Shown here: positions 59,840-64,000 of the stretch, in pieces
Numbering within the stretch: the first letter of the stretch is position 1
How the letters are laid out: each line of letters starts with the position of its first letter
Source of the DNA: Actinacidiphila alni
GTDB taxonomy: Bacteria > Actinomycetota > Actinomycetes > Streptomycetales > Streptomycetaceae
Length of the DNA stretch: 64,000 nucleotides
Assembly (NCBI RefSeq): GCF_900112845.1
Contig: NZ_FONG01000002.1
Location: 62,001 to 126,000 of the forward strand
Direction of reading: 5' to 3'
The notes under the pieces: generated by a model
What the model saw: only the letters and a program-made list of their open reading frames with translations
Database searches by the model: none
Told to the model about the DNA's origin: nothing
Position numbers and translations under genes: made by a program

Positions 59840-61123
59840 CTAACCAGCCGTCGCCGCCGGGGCGAACGAATTACGCGGGCGCGGGCGGCGCGGGCCCGCC
59901 TCCGTGAGGGCGGCCGGCACCCGGAGGAGGGAGGCGAAGGTCGCGGCCGGGAGGAGGGCGTCGCAGAAGGGGAGCGCGGCGGCCATCGTGGAGGTGCGCG
60001 GCTCGAAACCGGCCGCCCCCGCGCGGGGGTTGAGCCAGACGACGCGGTACGCGCGGCGCCGCAGCCGGGCCATGGCGGCGGCCAGTTCCCGCGGCGGGTC
60101 GCCGTCCCAGCCGTCGGAGCCGATCACGACGACGGCGCCGCGCAGGGCGCCGCCGTGGTGCGAGGACAACAGCGTCCGCAGGCAGGTCGCGATCCGGGTG
60201 CCGCCGAAGCGGTCGGCGACGCGGGCCGACGCCAGGTCGATCGCCGCCTGCGCGGAACGCTGACCGATGACGGTGGTCAGCCGGGTCAGCGACGTGCCGA
60301 AGGCGAAGACCTCGGCGTCGGCGGTGAGGGCGAGGGCGCGCATCAGGTGGAGGTACGCGACGGCGTACGGGCGCATCGACTGGCTCACGTCGCACAGCAC
60401 GACGACGCGACGCGGGCGGTACGCCGGGCCCTCCCGTACCAGCGTCACCGGCTCCCAGCCGGTGCGGCGGGCGCGGGCGACCGTCGCGCGCAGGGCGACG
60501 CGCGGGCCGCCGGGCCGGGCCTCGTGGCGGCGGGTACGGCGCACCGGCCAGTCCCGCAGGGCGGCTTCGAGGCGGCGGCCGAGGAGGGCGGTCTCCTCGG
60601 GGCCGAGCTGGTCGAAGGGGGTGTCCGCGAGGGCGGCCAGGGCGGTCGGGAGCCGGTCCGGCACGGTGAGGGGGTACGCGGCGGAGTGCTCGGCGTCCGC
60701 GACGGCCGGAGGTAGCGTCGCCCAGGGCAGGCCGCCGCCCTCGGTCTCGCCCTTCGCGGCGCCGGGCGCCCGGGCGTAGCCGTCCTCGCTGCCCGGCGCC
60801 GGGCCGCCGACGCCCGTACGGCGGGCGTGCGGGTCCACCGGGAGGACGGCGTCGCCGAACACCGCGTCGAAGACGGCGTCGAACGCCACCAGTTGGGACC
60901 GGTCCTTGACGAGGCAGACGCGGGCCGTCCAGTACAGCTCGGTCCGCCCGCGCGGCGGCCCCGCCTCCCACGCCCGTACGAGGTCCCGCACCGCCGTCAG
61001 CCCCACCGGCACCCCGTGCTCGCGCAGCCGCGCGGCCAGCCCCACCCCGAACGCGGCGCGGTCGGCTCCCGCCAGGACCACCGCCCGTCCGGCTCCCGCC
61101 GGGGTCACCGCACGATCAGCCAC
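59840..61123 (-). CDS. coxE: CoxE-like von Willebrand factor A protein
   Basis: 427 residues. The vWA domain, about 235-400, has VVVLCDVSQSMRPYAVAYLHL (MIDAS DxSxS), TSLTRLTTVIG, GGTRIATCLRTLL, and VVVIGSDGWDGDPPREL. The N-terminal part has the CoxE VGLTAVRDLVRAW and ARVCLVKDRSQLVAFDAVFDAVF pattern. CoxE proteins are needed for maturation of Mo-Cu carbon monoxide dehydrogenase with a MoxR ATPase. The start is GTG 61123, overlapping the CoxG gene by 19 bases. Part of the operon XdhC, MoxR, CoxG, CoxE. Confidence 0.88.
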   Translation of the reverse strand: MADRAVTPAGAGRAVVLAGADRAAFGVGLAARLREHGVPVGLTAVRDLVRAWEAGPPRGRTELYWTARVCLVKDRSQLVAFDAVFDAVFGDAVLPVDPHARRTGVGGPAPGSEDGYARAPGAAKGETEGGGLPWATLPPAVADAEHSAAYPLTVPDRLPTALAALADTPFDQLGPEETALLGRRLEAALRDWPVRRTRRHEARPGGPRVALRATVARARRTGWEPVTLVREGPAYRPRRVVVLCDVSQSMRPYAVAYLHLMRALALTADAEVFAFGTSLTRLTTVIGQRSAQAAIDLASARVADRFGGTRIATCLRTLLSSHHGGALRGAVVVIGSDGWDGDPPRELAAAMARLRRRAYRVVWLNPRAGAAGFEPRTSTMAAALPFCDALLPAATFASLLRVPAALTEAGPRRPRPRNSFAPAATAG

Positions 61124-62553
61124 ACCACCACTCCCACCACGACCAGCACCCCCACCACCAGCGGCACCACCCGCTTGTACACCGCCCCGCCGGCCAACCC
61201 GAGCAAATCCAAAGCTTCCGGCTCCGCCTGCTCCCCCACGCCCCCGGTGGCGCCCGCACTCACGCCGTGACCGGCCCCGTTCACAGCAGGCGAACCCGTG
61301 CCATCACCCACCGAACCGGCAGCAGGCCACGCCGCACCCGCCCCGCTAGGCGAGACCCCGGCGCCGGCCGCAGGCGAACCCTCGGCAGCCGAACCCCCGC
61401 CGCCGGAAACGCCGTTCACCGCAGGCGCACCCGAATCGACGCCCCCCGAACCAGCCGCAGGCGCTCCGGACGAACCCGCGGATCGTGAGGCGACATCCGC
61501 GGCCGCACCGGCGTCGCCGCCCGCCCGTGTCCCGCTGCCGGCCGCGTCGAGACCCGCACCGTCACGCGCACCGCCCGCCGCAGAGGAACCCTCAACCTCG
61601 GACCGCGCACGCACCTCGGCGGACGAACCCGCAGCCGCTCCCGCGTCGACCCCCGGGGAACCTGTCGCAGCGGCCGCCTCCGGCCCCACCGACCCCGCAC
61701 CGCCAGCCGCACCGTTCACCGCGGACGCGGCCCCCGAAGCACCGGCCGCAGGCCGCACCGCGCCCGCTCCATCGGGAGAAGCCCCGGCACCGCCGCCCGC
61801 CGAACCGGCCACAGGCCGCACCGCACCGCCGGGCGAAGCCCCGGCATCAACGCCCGCCGCAGGCGCACCCGAGTCCCCACTCACCGAACCGGCCGCAGGC
61901 CGCACCGCACCCGCCGCCGCAGGCGCGGACCCCGCACCCACCCCGCCGGGCGAAGCCCCGGCGCCAACGCCCGCCGCAGGCGCACCCGAGCCCTCACTCA
62001 CCGAGCCGGGCGCAGCCCCACCCTCACTCACCGAGCCGGGCGCAGCCCCACCCTCACTCACCGAGCCGGGCGCAGCCCCCACATCAGTCGGCGAGCCCGC
62101 CGCAGGCGAGGTGTGGAGCTGGGCCTCCAGGTTGTGGACGAACTGCGTCAGCAGCTTCTCGGAGATCTCCTTGATCATGCCCGCCCCGAATTGGGCGAGT
62201 TTGCCGCTGATGGTGAGGTCGGTATGGACGGTGACGGCGGTGCCGTCGGGAGTGTCCGGGCGGAGGCGGAGATCGATGGTGGCGGAGGCGTTGCCGCCGC
62301 CGCGGGTGTCCTTGCCCGCGGCGGCGACGACGGCGTGCCGGCCCGCGTCGTCCTTCTCCGTGAAGCGGGCCGTGCCCGTGAACTGGCTGATGACAGGCCC
62401 GACCTTGACCTTCACGCGCCCGCGGTGGACGTCGCCCTCGATACCGGTCAGCTGGGCCCCCGGCATGCAGGGCGCGAGCCCTTCGAGGTCGGTGAGCGCC
62501 TCCCAGGCGCGGTCCACGGGCACACCGACCCGGAATTCGTTGTCGATCTTCAT
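61105..62553 (-). CDS. coxG: CoxG-like SRPBCC membrane protein with long low-complexity linker
   Basis: 482 residues. Residues 1-145 are an SRPBCC/CoxG domain (FRVGVPVDRAWEALTDLEGLAPCMPGA, GRVKVKVGPVISQFTGTARF, VTVHTDLTISGKLAQFGAGMIKEI). About 290 Ala/Gly/Pro/Ser-rich residues follow, including three exact AAPGSVSEGG units. The end is one membrane helix (VVPLVVGVLVVVGVVVWLIV), preceded by an acidic LGLAGG segment. CoxG anchors or delivers CO dehydrogenase to the membrane in Oligotropha. It overlaps MoxR by four bases (ATGA). The linker is far longer than in typical CoxG. Confidence 0.88.
   Translation of the reverse strand: MKIDNEFRVGVPVDRAWEALTDLEGLAPCMPGAQLTGIEGDVHRGRVKVKVGPVISQFTGTARFTEKDDAGRHAVVAAAGKDTRGGGNASATIDLRLRPDTPDGTAVTVHTDLTISGKLAQFGAGMIKEISEKLLTQFVHNLEAQLHTSPAAGSPTDVGAAPGSVSEGGAAPGSVSEGGAAPGSVSEGSGAPAAGVGAGASPGGVGAGSAPAAAGAVRPAAGSVSGDSGAPAAGVDAGASPGGAVRPVAGSAGGGAGASPDGAGAVRPAAGASGAASAVNGAAGGAGSVGPEAAAATGSPGVDAGAAAGSSAEVRARSEVEGSSAAGGARDGAGLDAAGSGTRAGGDAGAAADVASRSAGSSGAPAAGSGGVDSGAPAVNGVSGGGGSAAEGSPAAGAGVSPSGAGAAWPAAGSVGDGTGSPAVNGAGHGVSAGATGGVGEQAEPEALDLLGLAGGAVYKRVVPLVVGVLVVVGVVVWLIVR
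61991..62080. repeat. Three tandem 30-bp repeats in the CoxG linker
   Basis: Units at 61991-62020 and 62021-62050 are identical; 62051-62080 differs at its last base. Each codes for ten residues (AAPGSVSEGG) of the CoxG linker. More distant Ala/Gly/Pro repeats continue to about 61300. In-frame length change of the linker is expected. Confidence 0.9.
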
Positions 62554-63494
62554 GACTTCCTCGCTTCTTCGGAGGCGGGGGCCGCCGCCGGGACCAGTAC
62601 GTCGAGCGCCCCGCTGACGGCGACCCGGTCGTCCGGGCTCTTGGCGATCGTGCTGAGCGTGCGCAGGACGTCCTCCCGGACCAGCCGGGTGACGCCGAGC
62701 GCGGTGAGAGCGGCGACCCAGTCGATGGCCTCGGCCATGCCCGGCGCCTTGTCGAGGTCGAGTTCCCGCACCCGGCCGACGAATTGCGCGGCGGAGCCGA
62801 TGAGCGGCGCGGCCGCGCCCGGCACCGACCGCCGCAGGATCTCGGCGGCGCGCTCGGGCGCCGGGAAGTCGATCCAGTGGTAGAGGCAGCGCCGCCGCAA
62901 CGCGTCGTGCAGCTCGCGGCTGCGGTTGGAGGTGAGGACGACCAGCGGCGGCGTCACGGCGGTGAAGGTGCCCAGCTCCGGCACGGTGATCGCGGCCTCG
63001 CCGAGGAATTCCAGCAGCAGTGCCTCGAACTCGTCGTCGGCCCGGTCGATCTCGTCGATCAACAGCACCGGCGGCAGCGGCCCTTCGTGCCGTACGGCCC
63101 GCAACAGCGGCCGGTCCTGGAGGAATTCGGCGGTGAACAGATCCGCGTCGGCCAACTGCCGCCCGCGCGCCTCGGTGAGCCGGATGGCCAGCAACTGCCG
63201 CTGGTAGTTCCACTCGTAGAGCGCTTCCGCGGCGGTCAGCCCCTCGTAGCACTGCAACCGGATCAAGGGGGTGCCGAGCGCCTGGGCGAGCGCCTTGGCC
63301 GTACTGGTCTTGCCGACGCCCGGCTCGCCCTCGATGAGCAGCGGGCGGCGCAGCACGCACGCGAGGTAGAGGGCGGTGGCGGTGCCGTCGTCGACGAGGT
63401 GGCCGACGGTGTCGAGCCGGGCGCGTACGTCGTCGGAATGGGTGAAGAGGCCGTCGCCGAGGGGAGGCGGCGGCCCGTCGAGGTCGCCGGACAC
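62550..63494 (-). CDS. coxD: MoxR-family AAA ATPase (CoxD-like)
   Basis: 314 residues. HSDDVRARLDTVGHLVDDGTATALYLAC leads to Walker A GEPGVGKTSTAKAL, then LIRLQCYEGLTAAEALYEWNY, Walker B LLIDEIDRADDEFEA, sensor 1 VVLTSNRSRELHDALRRRCLYHW. MoxR/CoxD ATPases assist insertion of the sulfur-copper site into CO dehydrogenase with a vWA partner. It starts GTG 63494 and overlaps CoxG by four bases (ATGA). Typical for a cox accessory operon. Confidence 0.9.
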   Translation of the reverse strand: MSGDLDGPPPPLGDGLFTHSDDVRARLDTVGHLVDDGTATALYLACVLRRPLLIEGEPGVGKTSTAKALAQALGTPLIRLQCYEGLTAAEALYEWNYQRQLLAIRLTEARGRQLADADLFTAEFLQDRPLLRAVRHEGPLPPVLLIDEIDRADDEFEALLLEFLGEAAITVPELGTFTAVTPPLVVLTSNRSRELHDALRRRCLYHWIDFPAPERAAEILRRSVPGAAAPLIGSAAQFVGRVRELDLDKAPGMAEAIDWVAALTALGVTRLVREDVLRTLSTIAKSPDDRVAVSGALDVLVPAAAPASEEARKS

Positions 63495-63497
63495 GGC

Positions 63498-64000
63498 TCA
63501 GACCACCTGCCCTTCCGCGTGCTGCGCCGCGTAGGTGTCCCGGCAGTGCGCGCAGCAGAACCACACGTCGGCGCCGCCGACCGTCAGCCGCGGGGTGTCC
63601 GGCATGACGGTCACCGTCATGCCGCACACCGGGTCCTTGGCCTCGGCGGGAAGCGCGGAAGGCCCGCCCGGTACGGTCACGGCCGGCCGCGCCCGTACCG
63701 TCTCGATCAGCTCCGCGAGGATCGACAGCGCGACCTCCGGCGCCGTGCGGGCGCCGATGTCGAGCCCGGCCGGGGTGCTGATCCGCGCCTTCTCGCCCTC
63801 GTCCAGGCCGAGTTCGTCGAGGACGGCGGCGCCCCTGCGGCGGCTGGCGACCAGCGCGATCCGGTCCACGCCCGCGTCGAGCGCGGCCCGGATCGACGCG
63901 TTCTCGTCGCGCCCGTGCCCGGCGACCACCACCGCCGCGGTGCCGTCGGGCAGCGAACCGCCGGGCAGCGTACGGGAGACGGCCCAGCCGAGGACGCCGG
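63498..64000 (-). CDS. XdhC/CoxI-family protein with C-terminal YHS domain, 5' end outside the window
   Basis: At least 167 residues. The visible part begins inside the Rossmann domain (GSLPDGTAAVVVAGHGRDENASIRA, GARTAPEVALSILAELIE) of the XdhC/CoxI family, which handles the molybdenum cofactor before insertion into CO or xanthine dehydrogenases. The last 45 residues are a YHS-type metal-binding domain (AKDPVCGMTV, VWFCCAHCRDTY). The frame stays open to the end of the window, so the start lies beyond 64000. It precedes MoxR by three bases. The catalytic coxMSL genes are expected upstream. Confidence 0.85.
   Translation of the reverse strand, partial: GVLGWAVSRTLPGGSLPDGTAAVVVAGHGRDENASIRAALDAGVDRIALVASRRRGAAVLDELGLDEGEKARISTPAGLDIGARTAPEVALSILAELIETVRARPAVTVPGGPSALPAEAKDPVCGMTVTVMPDTPRLTVGGADVWFCCAHCRDTYAAQHAEGQVV

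Noticed and set aside
1..64000. tRNA, rRNA and mobile elements
   Set aside because: I looked for T-loop motifs, rRNA-like blocks, transposases, integrases and terminal inverted repeats flanking a gene, and saw none I could support.

Overview
The window reads as a stretch of a Streptomyces (or close relative) chromosome. The evidence is very high GC with strong third-position G/C bias, GTG and TTG starts next to GGAGG-type ribosome binding sites, DUF397/XRE/HATPase regulatory genes, a class E sortase substrate (LAxTG), SCO2400-like and SCO0607-like small proteins, Tat-exported amidases, and many 4-nt ATGA/GTGA gene overlaps. I see no rRNA, tRNA, CRISPR array, transposase, integrase or phage structural gene, so this looks like ordinary, regulator-rich chromosome with lineage-specific genes.

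Layout. 0-2 kb: end of an unidentified gene, two nearly identical DUF397 genes coupled to an XRE/DUF5753 regulator, and a divergent HATPase. 2-9.3 kb: DEDDh exonuclease, a ClpN-domain protein under a small HTH protein with two CGTCARCATATGCTGACG operators, an SDR/TetR divergent pair with two operators, an S1-domain protein, winged-helix and VOC genes, and a WYL regulator. 9.7-15.5 kb: a Pls-type single-module NRPS (adenylation, carrier, membrane part, three beta-helix domains) overlapping an M1 aminopeptidase, the layout of a poly-amino-acid synthetase with its degrading enzyme. 15.7-25 kb: LAxTG surface protein, an OlsB/OlsA-like ornithine-lipid pair, a Phd/PIN toxin-antitoxin pair, a molybdopterin-domain protein, LysR/MFS/epimerase, and a possible ADP-ribosyltransferase-fold/HEAT protein.

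25-37.5 kb is rich in exported proteins: a lamin-tail/beta-propeller/RTX-like protein, two Tat-exported PGRP-type amidases, a two-domain phosphodiester glycosidase-metallophosphoesterase, and a lipoprotein. 37.5-41.3 kb: a membrane Ser/Thr kinase and a membrane protein with a similar ectodomain, then a Uma2 protein. 41.3-44.4 kb: an MMPL exporter and TetR regulator separated by a six-unit, 22-bp-phased array. 44.4-51 kb: SRPBCC, spermidine-synthase-like, an orphan sugar-binding lipoprotein with a perfect 14-bp inverted repeat, an F420-type reductase with a divergent HxlR regulator, and two aldo/keto reductases.

51-57.7 kb: an FHA-like protein overlapping a membrane kinase whose outer domain is a lytic-transglycosylase/lysozyme fold, then an S53 (sedolisin) protease and a GAF-SpoIIE phosphatase. 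57.8-59.8 kb: an eight-unit 11-bp direct-repeat array before a LysR gene, and a seven-unit 18-bp array before a methyltransferase. 59.8-64 kb: the accessory half of a carbon-monoxide-dehydrogenase-type cluster (CoxE, CoxG, MoxR/CoxD, XdhC/CoxI), cut by the window edge.

The observations I rate highest are the kinase-lytic transglycosylase fusion with its FHA partner, the two helically phased arrays (22 bp at 43.6 kb, 11 bp at 57.8 kb), the Pls-like synthetase/aminopeptidase pair, the possible ART-HEAT protein, and the kinase/membrane-protein pair that share an ectodomain.
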